This document shows, piece by piece, positions 1-7,637 of a stretch of 30,324 bases of DNA. The notes below the pieces were generated by a model. It worked only from the letters and a program-made list of their open reading frames with translations. It was not told the origin of the DNA and did no database searches. Positions within the stretch are counted from its first letter, which is position 1; each line of letters begins with the position of its first letter. The stretch is taken from positions 1-30,324 of the forward strand of contig UQWH01000020.1 in the NCBI GenBank assembly GCA_900544705.1, read 5' to 3'. The position numbers and the translations under genes were made by a program. Origin of the DNA: an uncultured Eubacteriales bacterium. GTDB taxonomy: Bacteria > Bacillota > Clostridia > Oscillospirales > Oscillospiraceae.

Positions 1-280
1 TAACATCTGCGGGGTATCCTCTATGTTTTCTTATTCGGACTCCGCTTTCCCGGCGACGCTTGTATTTTTGGGGTTGAAACGGAACGATATAGCGGAAAGC
101 CCGGGCGTGCGGCAGAGAGGCTCCCTTGGCATGTGCAAATAGAAGGCCCGCCATCCGTGCAGAGACGGAAGGGAAGTGGGTGGGCAATGGCGGCTAAAAG
201 CCGATCATGGCCGCAGGAGGAATCCTTTTGATTTGACAAGTCCCTTTCCCCACACGCGGCCTTCTTGCCCTGCAGAGCGC
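1..280. other. Intergenic stretch with no recognisable gene
   Basis: I found no convincing coding frame here. The open frames lack a ribosome binding site and their translations look like shadows. No tRNA cloverleaf, tmRNA, RNase P, 6S or riboswitch core motif was recognised on either strand. The only local structure is a short hairpin (CGGCT-AAA-AGCCG) near 192-204. The stretch may hold the 3' part of a transcript or a promoter for something to the left of the window. Confidence 0.4.
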
Positions 281-316
281 AAAAAACAAGGCAGCAGAGG
301 AATCTCTGCTGCCTTG
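281..316 (-). terminator. Rho-independent terminator of the NlpC/P60 operon
   Basis: A perfect 12-bp stem (287-298 paired with 305-316, 6-nt loop) is followed on the minus strand by six U residues (281-286). It begins 13 bases past the stop codon of the NlpC/P60 gene, so it closes the two-gene minus-strand unit. Confidence 0.93.
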
Positions 317-328
317 CGTGGTTTTGAA

Positions 329-1291
329 TTACTCTGCGATGCGGCGGGCACCGATGTAGCGGCTTGCATAGCTGCCGGCAAGGCTGCTGATCACAACGCC
401 GGTGGAGGAGTTCTGTGCGTGGACGAATTGGCCGCCGCCGATGTACATGCCAACGTGGGAAGCGGAAGAACCGTAGCCGAAGAAGACGAGGTCGCCGGGG
501 CGGAGGTCGTCATAGGAAACGGAATAGCCGTTGCCAAGCTGTGCCGTTGCGGTGCGGTTGATGCTGTAGCCGAACTGGCGGTAGATGTACTGCACGAAAC
601 CGGAGCAGTCAAAGCCGGAAGGAGTCGTGCCGCCGTAGACGTAAGGATAACCAACGAACTTCTGTGCATATGTAGCGATCTGAGAGCCGATGCTCGAAGA
701 GTCGTAAGAGGTGTTGTCCTCGTAGGACGGAGCCGAGGAAGAAGAGGACGAAGACGAAGAGGAGGAAGAGGAACCCTTGCCCGCGTAGTTGGAATAGGGG
801 ACTTCCGTCAGGGAAACAAGGTCGCTGCGGACATAGCCAATCTGTCCGTTGTACTTGACTTTGTACCAGCCGCAGTTGAAGCCGAAGATGAAGACCTTTT
901 CACCGTCGCTCGCCTGATCGACCAGACTGGAAGCAGTGGACGGACCGCTGCGAAGATTCACGAGGGAATACTCAATAACGCCGTAGCCGAGCTCGATGTT
1001 CTCACGTTCCTTGACGCGCAGATAATCACCGCACATATAACCGGTTTCCAGATTGTAAACGACCTTGTACCAGTCGCCTTCCTTGGAAATGATCACAACG
1101 TTTTCGCCGTTGTAAGCGGTGGTGATGATGCCCGTGTCAGTGGAAGCGCCTTCGCGCAGCCGCAGACCGCCGTTTGCCTCGACGATACCGATGCCGGTCT
1201 TCATCTCGGCGGCGTTTGCAGTGATGGCCAGTGCGACGACCGCCACGACCATGACGGCAAGAATCATGAGAACCCGATAGAACCGTTTCAT
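329..1291 (-). CDS. Secreted SH3-SH3-NlpC/P60 peptidoglycan endopeptidase
   Basis: A predicted secreted cell-wall hydrolase of 320 aa. Residues 1-28 form a signal peptide (KR, long hydrophobic core, ANA-A cleavage site). Two bacterial SH3 domains follow (about 33-93 and 101-162), then a serine-run linker (about 173-189), then a C-terminal NlpC/P60 domain (about 203-320). The catalytic Cys229 lies in FDCSGF, His279 in SHVGMYIG and the third polar residue is His291 in FVHA. The family cleaves the D-Glu/meso-DAP or similar stem-peptide bond outside the cell; the SH3 domains usually bind wall peptides. The ATG at 1291 is chosen because GGGAGG lies 7 bases upstream; a TTG five codons earlier overlaps that site. 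It starts 31 bases after the 97-aa gene and is probably co-transcribed with it. Confidence 0.92.
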   Translation of the reverse strand: MKRFYRVLMILAVMVVAVVALAITANAAEMKTGIGIVEANGGLRLREGASTDTGIITTAYNGENVVIISKEGDWYKVVYNLETGYMCGDYLRVKERENIELGYGVIEYSLVNLRSGPSTASSLVDQASDGEKVFIFGFNCGWYKVKYNGQIGYVRSDLVSLTEVPYSNYAGKGSSSSSSSSSSSSSAPSYEDNTSYDSSSIGSQIATYAQKFVGYPYVYGGTTPSGFDCSGFVQYIYRQFGYSINRTATAQLGNGYSVSYDDLRPGDLVFFGYGSSASHVGMYIGGGQFVHAQNSSTGVVISSLAGSYASRYIGARRIAE

Positions 1292-1322
1292 TGTGTAACC
1301 TCCCAAAGTGTAGTGCAGATTT

Positions 1323-1616
1323 TTATTTGGCGCTGTTCAGCGCACGCTCCAGCCACACACAGCCAACATCCAACGCCGTGTAGAAGCCGTCCTTTTCGCT
1401 CTTTTTAACGACGCGGTCACGCGCCTTTACTGCGGGATCCGTCCGCTGAAGCTGAACGGAAACCTTCGTTGCAAGATCAAGATCATCCAACTTCTTGGAT
1501 TCCAGAATCTGAAGCATGACGATGTACTCGTCTGCCATGGAGCCGTAATAGATCAGGTTGTCCTTCCGCATCAGGGGGTGGCCCTTGTAGGTCAGGACTT
1601 CATTCTGTTCCGACAT
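1323..1616 (-). CDS. Conserved-looking small cytosolic protein of unknown function
   Basis: A 97-aa soluble protein starting at an ATG with GGAGG 7 bases upstream. It has no signal peptide or membrane segment and no cysteine-based metal motif; it has one Cys near the C-terminus. The N-terminal part (LTYKGHPLMRKDNLIYYG) reads like a short beta-rich segment. The middle and C-terminus look helical and charged (VVKKSEKDGFYTALDVGCVW). I do not recognise a named family. It is the first gene of a unit with the downstream NlpC/P60 hydrolase and has its own good promoter, so a link to wall turnover is possible but is only inferred from position. Confidence 0.8.
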   Translation of the reverse strand: MSEQNEVLTYKGHPLMRKDNLIYYGSMADEYIVMLQILESKKLDDLDLATKVSVQLQRTDPAVKARDRVVKKSEKDGFYTALDVGCVWLERALNSAK

Positions 1617-1642
1617 AGATACCTCCAATAAATTGTAACTGA

Positions 1643-1671
1643 ATTGTAACACATGGAAATCGAATTGTCAA
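1643..1671 (-). promoter_or_regulatory. Sigma-A type promoter for the 97-aa / NlpC-P60 unit
   Basis: On the minus strand a perfect -35 (TTGACA, 1666-1671) and a near-perfect -10 (TACAAT, 1643-1648) are separated by 17 bases, just upstream of the start at 1616. No operator-like repeat was seen around it. Confidence 0.85.
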
Positions 1672-1808
1672 CACTTTTTCGCAATTTGCTACATCTTGTA
1701 GCCGTTTTGGAGCCGTCCGCAGTGAAAAGCCCCATAAGTTGTGGTTACGCGGGATTTTTGGATGTTGTTTTGGGAGGTTACAGAAGATTTTTTGCGGAAA
1801 AATGGAGC

Positions 1809-1844
1809 AAAAAAAGATAAAAGGAAACCTTTCCGGTTTCCTTT
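1809..1844 (-). terminator. Terminator downstream of ireB (distal of two hairpins)
   Basis: A 10-bp stem (1820-1829 with 1835-1844, 5-nt loop) is followed on the minus strand by a U-rich tract (TTATCTTTTTTT, from 1819 down to 1809). With the proximal hairpin at 1863-1888 it forms a tandem stop that separates ireB from the next promoter. Confidence 0.82.
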
Positions 1845-1862
1845 CGGAAGCGCTCATCAAAT

Positions 1863-1888
1863 ACCGGGGCTTCTGAGGAAGCCCCGGT
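1863..1888 (-). terminator. GC-rich hairpin just after ireB (proximal terminator)
   Basis: An 11-bp stem (ACCGGGGCTTC paired with GAAGCCCCGGT) with a 4-nt loop starts 18 bases past the ireB stop. The following U tract on the minus strand is weak (ATTTG), so it may act with the hairpin at 1820-1844. Confidence 0.6.
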
Positions 1889-1905
1889 TTGTTTGCCGCG
1901 GTGTG

Positions 1906-2151
1906 TCAGTCAAACAGATAGTGGCGCACGAGCTCCTGCAGGAGCTCGTCCCGGTCAAGCTTGCAGATGAGGCTGCGAGCGTTGTTGTGATTCGTGATAT
2001 AGGTCGGGTCCTCCGAGAGAAGATAGCCGACGATCTGGTTGATGGGATTGTAGCCCTTCTCCGTCAGGGAGCGGTAGACCTCGGTCAGGATCCGCTTCAT
2101 TTCCTCGGAGCCTTCGGCAGGCACGGTGAATTTTATGGTGTTGTCGTCCAA
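1906..2151 (-). CDS. ireB: IreB family regulatory phosphoprotein (YrzL/UPF0297)
   Basis: An 81-aa protein matching the IreB/YrzL family, with the hallmark EKGYNPINQIVGYLLSEDP (about residues 31-49) and a C-terminal RDELLQELVRHYL. In Enterococcus faecalis IreB is phosphorylated on N-terminal threonines by the PASTA-domain kinase IreK and affects cephalosporin tolerance; Thr5 here sits in the equivalent N-terminal segment. The start is a TTG at 2151: AAAGGAGG lies 8 bases upstream and no ATG fits. In many Firmicutes this gene sits beside alaS and ruvX. Here it stands alone between pheT and an unknown gene, with its own promoter and tandem terminators. Confidence 0.92.
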   Translation of the reverse strand: MDDNTIKFTVPAEGSEEMKRILTEVYRSLTEKGYNPINQIVGYLLSEDPTYITNHNNARSLICKLDRDELLQELVRHYLFD

Positions 2152-2180
2152 AACGTCCGCCTCCTTTACACCTTTTCCTT

Positions 2181-2209
2181 ATCATATACCAATTAGCGGA
2201 TAAAGTAAA
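2181..2209 (-). promoter_or_regulatory. Promoter for ireB
   Basis: On the minus strand TTTACT (2204-2209) and TATGAT (2181-2186) are spaced by 17 bases, about 30 bases ahead of the TTG start codon. Confidence 0.6.
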
Positions 2210-2242
2210 GCAGAAAACGTGAATAAATTGGAAACTTTGCGG

Positions 2243-2289
2243 AGAAAATCTCCGGTTCCATCCACAAAAGCGGATTTGAACCGGAGATT
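2243..2289 (-). terminator. Terminator of the pheST operon
   Basis: A 12-bp perfect stem (2247-2258 with 2278-2289) encloses a loop that can itself pair (ATCC/GGAT). Four U residues follow on the minus strand. It lies 34 bases beyond the pheT stop. Confidence 0.75.
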
Positions 2290-2322
2290 CCGTGAAATTT
2301 CAGGGGTGGCGTCCGCTAACAC

Positions 2323-4710
2323 TCAGCGGAGCTTTGCGCCCAGCTCGTTTTCCAGACGGGAAAGCACGGCGGAGATCACGCCGTCGGAGTCTGCGTCGGT
2401 GAGGGTGCGGTCGTCGGCGCGGAGCGTCAGGCTGAAGGCGACGCTCTTCTTGCCCTCGGCAACGCCCTTACCGCGGTAAATATCGAAGAGTTTCACCTGC
2501 CGCAGCAGCTTGCCGCCGGCCTTGCGGATGCATGCCTCCAGCGCAGCGACGGTCAGCGCCTCGTCGCACACGATGGCGATGTCGCGGGAAACGGCAGGGT
2601 ACTTTGGCAGCGGCGTGTAGGTCTTTTCCGGAAGCTCCAGTGCGGACAGCGCGGTGAAGTCCAGCTCTGCCGTGTAGATCTCGGCGTCGATGCCGTAGTT
2701 CTTTGCGACCAGCGGATGCACCTGACCGAACACGCCGACGTCCTTGCCGTCGATCGTGACGCGGGCGCAGCGGCCGGGGTGGTAGCTGGGGTTGTCGCGC
2801 ACGGCGGAATACTCCGCGGCCCGGACATTCATGCCGCGCAGGATGGCCTCGATCTCGCCCTTGAGGGAGAAGAAGTCCTCGTTTTCGCCATAGGTGCCGA
2901 GCACGAGATGCTTCGGCTCGTCGGGAAGCATCTGGCCTTCCTTCGGCAGATAGACCTTTGCCAGCTCGTAGAGCTTGACGGCGGCGTTGTGATAGGCGTT
3001 GTTGCGCGCCAGGATCGCCAGCATGGAGGGAAGCGCGATCGTGCGCATGATGGAAGCGTCCTCGCCCAGCGGGTTCTGGATGCGCAGCGTTTTGCGCAGG
3101 GGAGAATCCTCCGGCAGACGGATCATATCAAAAATGGACGGGGAAACAAAAGAATAGGTCAGGATCTCGCTGTAGCCCAGCGCGCGGCACAGAGAACCGG
3201 TCGTGTTTTCCAGCACCATGGTGCCGGTGTAGCCGCCCTCGGCGGTCGCGCTGCGGAAAGCGGTGGTGGGGATGTTGTTGTAGCCGTAGAGACGGCCGAC
3301 CTCCTCTGCGATGTCCGCGGTCATGACCAGATCCGGACGCCAGGAGGGAATTTTGATCTCACGGCCGTCGACTTCGATCTCCAGACGGTTGAGGTATTTG
3401 ACCATGTCGGCCTCGGAGATGTCCGTGCCGAGCAGGGCGTTGATGCGCTCCGGCTCCAGCGTGACCGTGCGCGGCTGCGGAACCTCATTCAGCACGTCGA
3501 TCATGCCGTCGAGCACCTCGCCGGCACCCAGCAGTTCAACCAGCTCGCAGGCGCGGTTGACGGCGGGAACGGTCAGCAGGGGGTCGATGTTCTTTTCAAA
3601 TTTGCCGGAGGCCTCCGTGCGCATACCGAGCGCCAGTGCGGTCTGGCGGATGGAGGTGCCGTCGAAGTTTGCGGACTCAAAGACGACGTCCGTGGTGTCC
3701 GCGACGATCTCGCTGTTCTCGCCGCCCATGATGCCCGCAAGGCCGATGGGCTTCTCGCCGTCGGCAATGACCAGCATACCGGGCTTGAGCGGGCGGACGG
3801 TGCCGTCCAGCGTGGTCAGGCTCTCGCCCTCGACGCTTTCGCGGACGACGATCTTGCCGGAGCCGACATAGCGGTAGTCAAAGGCGTGCATGGGCTGACC
3901 GTATTCCAGCATGACGTAGTTCGTGATGTCGACGATGTTGTTGATGGGGCGCACACCGTTGGCGCGCAGACGCTGCCGCAGCCACTTGGGAGAGGGGCCA
4001 ATCTTGACGTTGCGTACCATGCGCGCGGTGTAGCGGCGGCAGAGCTTTTCTGCGGGAACCTCCACGTCCAGCAGCTCCGTAAGGCTGCCGTCTGCACCGC
4101 CGCGCACGACCGGCTCGTGATGCTTCATGGGCTTGTCGAAGGCGGCCGCCGCCTCGCGCGCGAGGCCGAGAATGGAATAGCAGTCCGGGCGGTTGTTCGT
4201 AATTTCAAAATCCACGACGGTGTCGTCGTTGCCGATGACCTTGTTGATGTCGTCGCCGGGCTTGCAGTCCTCCTGCAAAATCCAGATGCCGTCCTCAATG
4301 GCATAGGGGAAGTCGTTGAGGGTCAGACCCAGCTCTTTCAGGGAGCACAGCATGCCGTTCGACGGCTCGCCGCGCAGCTTACCCTTGGTGATGTGCACGC
4401 CGCCGGGGAGCCAGGAGTTGTGCAGCGCGGCCGGGACGAGATCGCCCTCGTGGACGTTCTGCGCACCGGTGACGATCTGTACGGGTTCCTCCTTGCCCAC
4501 GTCCACCTGACACACCCACATATGGTCGGAGTTGGTGTGGCGGACGATGGAGAGCACCTTGCCGACGACCACGTTCTTGATCTCGGCGTCCATACGCTCG
4601 TAGGTTTCCACCTTCTGACCGGCGACGGTCATGGTTTCGACGAAATCCTTATCGGAAACATTGGAGAGGTCAACAAATTCCTCGTTGAGCCATTTTCTGT
4701 TTAACTTCAT
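2323..4710 (-). CDS. pheT: Phenylalanine--tRNA ligase beta subunit
   Basis: PheT forms the alpha2-beta2 enzyme with PheS and charges tRNA-Phe in the cytosol. At 795 aa it has the full bacterial layout: an EMAP/OB-type tRNA-binding domain (about 40-150, KVLSIVRHTNSDHMWVCQVD), the B3/4 editing domain (about 210-390), B5 (about 405-475), a catalytic-like core (about 490-680, NPLGEDASIMRTIALPSML) and a C-terminal ferredoxin-fold anticodon-binding domain (about 700-795, YPAVSRDIAIVCDE). The ATG at 4710 is preceded by AAGGAGG. It starts 12 bases after the pheS stop, so the two are translated together. No truncation or missing domain was seen. Confidence 0.97.
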   Translation of the reverse strand: MKLNRKWLNEEFVDLSNVSDKDFVETMTVAGQKVETYERMDAEIKNVVVGKVLSIVRHTNSDHMWVCQVDVGKEEPVQIVTGAQNVHEGDLVPAALHNSWLPGGVHITKGKLRGEPSNGMLCSLKELGLTLNDFPYAIEDGIWILQEDCKPGDDINKVIGNDDTVVDFEITNNRPDCYSILGLAREAAAAFDKPMKHHEPVVRGGADGSLTELLDVEVPAEKLCRRYTARMVRNVKIGPSPKWLRQRLRANGVRPINNIVDITNYVMLEYGQPMHAFDYRYVGSGKIVVRESVEGESLTTLDGTVRPLKPGMLVIADGEKPIGLAGIMGGENSEIVADTTDVVFESANFDGTSIRQTALALGMRTEASGKFEKNIDPLLTVPAVNRACELVELLGAGEVLDGMIDVLNEVPQPRTVTLEPERINALLGTDISEADMVKYLNRLEIEVDGREIKIPSWRPDLVMTADIAEEVGRLYGYNNIPTTAFRSATAEGGYTGTMVLENTTGSLCRALGYSEILTYSFVSPSIFDMIRLPEDSPLRKTLRIQNPLGEDASIMRTIALPSMLAILARNNAYHNAAVKLYELAKVYLPKEGQMLPDEPKHLVLGTYGENEDFFSLKGEIEAILRGMNVRAAEYSAVRDNPSYHPGRCARVTIDGKDVGVFGQVHPLVAKNYGIDAEIYTAELDFTALSALELPEKTYTPLPKYPAVSRDIAIVCDEALTVAALEACIRKAGGKLLRQVKLFDIYRGKGVAEGKKSVAFSLTLRADDRTLTDADSDGVISAVLSRLENELGAKLR

Positions 4711-4722
4711 TGCTGCACCTCC

Positions 4723-5766
4723 TTAGAATTGGGACAGGAAACGGATATCGTTGTCGAAGATCAGGCGAAGATCGTTGAAGCGCAGACGGCCCATGGCCAT
4801 GCGCTCCAGACCGATGCCGAAGGCAAAGCCAGAGTACTTTTCCGAATCAATGCCGCAGCCCTCGAGTACCTTCGGATGCACCATGCCGGCACCCAGCAGC
4901 TCGATCCAGCCCTCGCCGTGGCAGGTGGAGCAGACCTGACCGTCCGTTTCGCCCGTGCCGTGGCACTTGAAGCACTGCATATCGACCTCGCAGCTCGGCT
5001 CGGTGAAGGGGAAGTGGTGCGGGCGGAAGCGGACGACGGCGTCCTCGCCGTACAGCCGCTTGATCAGCGTTTCCAGCGCGCCCTTGAGGTCGCCCATGGT
5101 GATGCCCTCGTCCACGACCAGACCTTCGATCTGATGGAACATGGGCGAGTGGGTCGCGTCGGCCTCGTCCTTGCGGAACACGCGGCCGGGGGCGAGGATA
5201 CGGATGGGCGGCTTCTGCTGCTCCATCACACGGATCTGCATGGGGCTGGTCTGCGTGCGCAGCAGCACCTCGTCGTTATCGTCAAAGTAGAAGGTGTCCG
5301 AGCGGTCGCGGGAGGGATGACCCTCCTCGATGTTCAGCCGGGTGAAGTTATAGGCGGCCTCCTCGACCTCCGGACCGTCGACGATCTGGTAGCCCATGCC
5401 GATGAAGATCTCCTTGACCTCCTGCAGGACCTTGTTCATCGGGTGCTGGTGGCCCATCTCGATCTCCTTGCCGGGGATGGTCACGTCCACGGCTTCCGCG
5501 GCCAGCTTTTCTTCCAGCGCGGCGGCGGCCAGTTCGGTCTTGCGTTCTTCCAGCTTTTCCTCCAGCGCGGCGCGCACGCTGTTGGCGAGCTGACCCATCA
5601 CGGGGCGCTCCTCCGGGGAGAGCTTGCCCATCTGCTTCAGAAGCGCGGTCAGTTCGCCCTTTTTGCCCAGCACGCGGACACGCACGGCATCCAGGGACAC
5701 ATTGTCCAGCGCGGTATGGATGTCGGCCAGGGCCTGGGATTTGATTTTTTCGAGTTGTTCTCTCAT
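4723..5766 (-). CDS. pheS: Phenylalanine--tRNA ligase alpha subunit
   Basis: The 347-aa catalytic subunit of PheRS, of normal length. An N-terminal coiled-coil tRNA-binding arm (about 1-85) precedes the class II synthetase core. Motif 2 is visible as GRVFRKDEADATHSPMFHQ and motif 3 as GFAFGIGLERMAMGRL. Between them lies a four-cysteine insertion (CFKC and CSTC, the CxxCxG type), seen in a subset of Firmicutes PheS and probably zinc-binding. The ATG at 5766 has AAGGAG 7 bases upstream. It is the first gene of pheST and is controlled by the T-box leader directly upstream. Confidence 0.97.
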   Translation of the reverse strand: MREQLEKIKSQALADIHTALDNVSLDAVRVRVLGKKGELTALLKQMGKLSPEERPVMGQLANSVRAALEEKLEERKTELAAAALEEKLAAEAVDVTIPGKEIEMGHQHPMNKVLQEVKEIFIGMGYQIVDGPEVEEAAYNFTRLNIEEGHPSRDRSDTFYFDDNDEVLLRTQTSPMQIRVMEQQKPPIRILAPGRVFRKDEADATHSPMFHQIEGLVVDEGITMGDLKGALETLIKRLYGEDAVVRFRPHHFPFTEPSCEVDMQCFKCHGTGETDGQVCSTCHGEGWIELLGAGMVHPKVLEGCGIDSEKYSGFAFGIGLERMAMGRLRFNDLRLIFDNDIRFLSQF

Positions 5767-5825
5767 ACCTGATCTCCTTAATTTAGTTTCATGTTAATCG
5801 TGTTCTTGGTTCTTAGGCTCCACAT

Positions 5826-5867
5826 AAAAAAAGAAAAAGCCCTCCGTCCACACTGGGGACGAAAGAC
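5826..5867 (-). terminator. T-box regulated terminator of the pheST leader
   Basis: An 11-bp stem with several G-U pairs (5857-5867 with 5839-5849) is followed on the minus strand by TTTTTCTTTTTTT (5838-5826). Its upstream arm lies just after the T-box sequence, as needed for mutually exclusive antiterminator and terminator folding. Confidence 0.88.
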
Positions 5868-6084
5868 CATGCTTCCGCGGTACCACCCGCAATTCGCTGC
5901 AAACACAGCGCGCTCATGCCGGTAACGGGGCGATCCGTCCGTGCCTACTTTTGTGTTCAGCCGGAAGCTCGCGGGAGAAAGCCTGCACTGCGGTTCGGCG
6001 GACGGTTTCAGCGGTTCGTCCTCTCTGTAGCCGATGGTTCACAGCCGGCGGCCCGGTCAAAGCCTGTTTCTGTATTGCGGATTC
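5826..6084 (-). promoter_or_regulatory. T-box riboswitch leader of pheST
   Basis: The leader RNA upstream of pheS has the T-box core GGGTGGTACCGCGG (5875-5888, minus strand), which forms the antiterminator that reads the uncharged tRNA acceptor end. An intrinsic terminator follows it. A Stem I-like segment with AGAGAGGACGAACC lies near the 5' end. Two TTC (Phe) triplets on the 3' side of Stem I (5964-5966 and 5977-5979) are candidate specifier codons; I could not decide between them by eye. The mechanism known for the family is readthrough when tRNA-Phe is uncharged. Confidence 0.93.
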
Positions 6085-6113
6085 ATTCTAACACACAAAA
6101 CGTCCGGATGCAA
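6085..6113 (-). promoter_or_regulatory. Promoter for the pheST T-box transcript
   Basis: On the minus strand TTGCAT (6108-6113) and TAGAAT (6085-6090) are spaced by 17 bases. Transcription would start near 6078 and give a leader of about 310 bases. It is divergent from the nnrD promoter, whose -35 lies 18 bases away. Confidence 0.75.
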
Positions 6114-6130
6114 GCGCTTCGGCAAAAATC

Positions 6131-6158
6131 TTGACTATTTTTCGGGAAAGCATATAAT
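6131..6158 (+). promoter_or_regulatory. Promoter for nnrD-alr region
   Basis: TTGACT (6131-6136) and a perfect TATAAT (6153-6158) are spaced by 16 bases, about 25 bases before the nnrD start. Confidence 0.8.
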
Positions 6159-6182
6159 ATAGAGGAAAAGGGGGCGGAAAAT

Positions 6183-7055
6183 ATGGCAAGGATTTCGGTC
6201 AGAGCGCCGCTGCGCGAGGTCGATGCGCAAACGCTGCGGCGCTGGCTGCCGAAGCGTCCGCGCGACGCGCACAAGGGCGACTGCGGCAAGGTGCTGCTGC
6301 TCTGCGGCGCGGTGGGTTACACCGGCGCGCCCGCGCTGGCGGCCATGGGCGCGCTGCGCACAGGCGCGGGACTGGTGTTTCTCGGCGTGGCGGAGCCGGT
6401 CTATCCCATTGTGGCGTCGAAGCTGGACGAGCCGGTCGTGTTTCCTCTCCCGGCGAAGGACGGGATGCTCTGCGAGGCGGCGATCCCGGAGATCCTTGCG
6501 CGTCTTGCCGGCTGCGACGCCTGCCTGATCGGCTGCGGCCTTGGACGGAGCGAGGGGACGCTTGCGGTCGTCCGCGCGGTGCTGGCAAATGCGAAATGCC
6601 CGGTCGTCGTGGACGCCGATGGCATAAATGTGCTGCAAGGGCATATAGATGTACTGCGCGGCGCGGCTTGTCCGGTCATTCTGACGCCCCACGACGGGGA
6701 GTTTCTCCGCATCGGCGGAGTTCCGGTGGGCGGAAACCGGGTGCAGGCGGCGCGCAAGCTTTCCCAGAAAACCGGGGCGACCGTTCTCCTGAAGGGACAC
6801 CGAACCGTGATCTACGGCGCGGACGGATGTTATGTCAACCGAACAGGCAATCCCGGCATGGCTACCGGCGGAAGCGGCGACGTGCTGGCCGGCGTGATCG
6901 TGTCCCTGCTGGGGCAGGGGCTGACGCCGGTGCAGGCTGCAGCCGCGGGGGCGTGGCTGCACGGCGCGGCGGGCGACCGCTGCGCAAGGCGTCTGGGAGA
7001 GCGCGGGTTGCTGCCGACGGATCTTCTGGAGGAGCTGCCGCGACTACTGAAATAG
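6183..7055 (+). CDS. nnrD: ADP-dependent NAD(P)H-hydrate dehydratase
   Basis: A 290-aa stand-alone enzyme of the YjeF C-terminal (carbohydrate kinase-like) family. It repairs S-NAD(P)H hydrate back to NAD(P)H using ADP. Visible family motifs are HKGDCGKVLLLCGAVGYTGA (30-49), VVVDADGINVL (141-151), LTPHDGEF (167-174) and the nucleotide/catalytic loop GNPGMATGGSGDVLAG with Asp233. The epimerase (NnrE) half often fused in front is absent. The start is the ATG at 6183 with a G-rich site (GGGGGCGG) upstream. It is followed with almost no gap by the lipoprotein gene; the order nnrD / lipoprotein / alr matches the acpS-region order of other Firmicutes. Confidence 0.95.
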   Translation: MARISVRAPLREVDAQTLRRWLPKRPRDAHKGDCGKVLLLCGAVGYTGAPALAAMGALRTGAGLVFLGVAEPVYPIVASKLDEPVVFPLPAKDGMLCEAAIPEILARLAGCDACLIGCGLGRSEGTLAVVRAVLANAKCPVVVDADGINVLQGHIDVLRGAACPVILTPHDGEFLRIGGVPVGGNRVQAARKLSQKTGATVLLKGHRTVIYGADGCYVNRTGNPGMATGGSGDVLAGVIVSLLGQGLTPVQAAAAGAWLHGAAGDRCARRLGERGLLPTDLLEELPRLLK

Positions 7056-7066
7056 GATGTGGTTCC

Positions 7067-7624
7067 TTGCGCCGGTTTGCAGCGATCATTATTTTAATAG
7101 GTATCTTTCTGACAGGCTGTGCCTCGGAGAAGGATACGCTCTCTCCCGCGATCGAGTTCCGCGCCGCGGCGGCGCGCGCCGGATGCAGTTTTCATGCGGC
7201 GGTGCAGGCCGATCTGGGCGAAACGACGGTGCAGTTTGCCATGGACTGCGACGCGGGGCCGGACGGTGCGGTCGCGCTGACCGTGACGGAGCCGGAAACC
7301 CTCTCCGGCATCACCGCGCGTGCTGCGGCGGAGAGCGGGCAGCTTACCTTTGACGGGCTGGCCTTGGATTTTGGCCTTCTGGCCAACGGCAACGTCGTCC
7401 CGGCAGCTGCGCCGGCGATCGTGGTGGACTGCTGGCTGCGGCAGTACATTTCCTCGGCCGGGCAGGAGGAAGAGCGCTACCGCGTGACCTACGAGCGGGA
7501 CTTTGACGAAAAAAAACTCTTCGTGGACACGTGGTTTGAAAACGCGGTACCAATTTGCGCGGAAGTGTGCTATAATGGTCAGCGTATTCTGAAATTGCAG
7601 ATCACAGATTTTACTTTGAAATAA
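7067..7624 (+). CDS. Lipoprotein of unknown function, YdcC-like position
   Basis: A 185-aa predicted lipoprotein. A TTG start at 7067 gives a short signal (MRRF then a hydrophobic stretch) ending in the lipobox LTG-Cys18. AGGA (7054-7057) overlaps the nnrD stop and is 9 bases upstream, so translation is probably coupled. No ATG fits. The mature part looks beta-rich, alternating hydrophobic and charged strands (TVQFAMDCDAG, VALTVTEPETLSGI, QLTFDGLALDFG). B. subtilis has a LolA-like lipoprotein (YdcC) at the same place before alr, so a LolA/LppX-like beta fold is a reasonable guess from position and strand pattern only. The long open frame that continues upstream inside nnrD is a shadow. Confidence 0.8.
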   Translation: MRRFAAIIILIGIFLTGCASEKDTLSPAIEFRAAAARAGCSFHAAVQADLGETTVQFAMDCDAGPDGAVALTVTEPETLSGITARAAAESGQLTFDGLALDFGLLANGNVVPAAAPAIVVDCWLRQYISSAGQEEERYRVTYERDFDEKKLFVDTWFENAVPICAEVCYNGQRILKLQITDFTLK

Positions 7625-7637
7625 CGGACGATGACAT

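Noticed and set aside
21..239. 72-codon minus-strand frame at the left edge
   Set aside because: Composition looks random, with no ribosome site or recognisable domain.
713..775. Repeated CTTC/CTCT-type stretch as a possible DNA repeat array
   Set aside because: It encodes the serine linker of the NlpC/P60 protein and is explained by that gene.
2716..4704. Long plus-strand open frame opposite pheT
   Set aside because: It is the antisense shadow of a GC-rich conserved gene, with no ribosome site or domain signature.
6596..7066. Upstream extension of the lipoprotein frame inside nnrD
   Set aside because: It is an Arg/Gly-rich alternate frame of nnrD; the true start is at the TTG before the lipobox.
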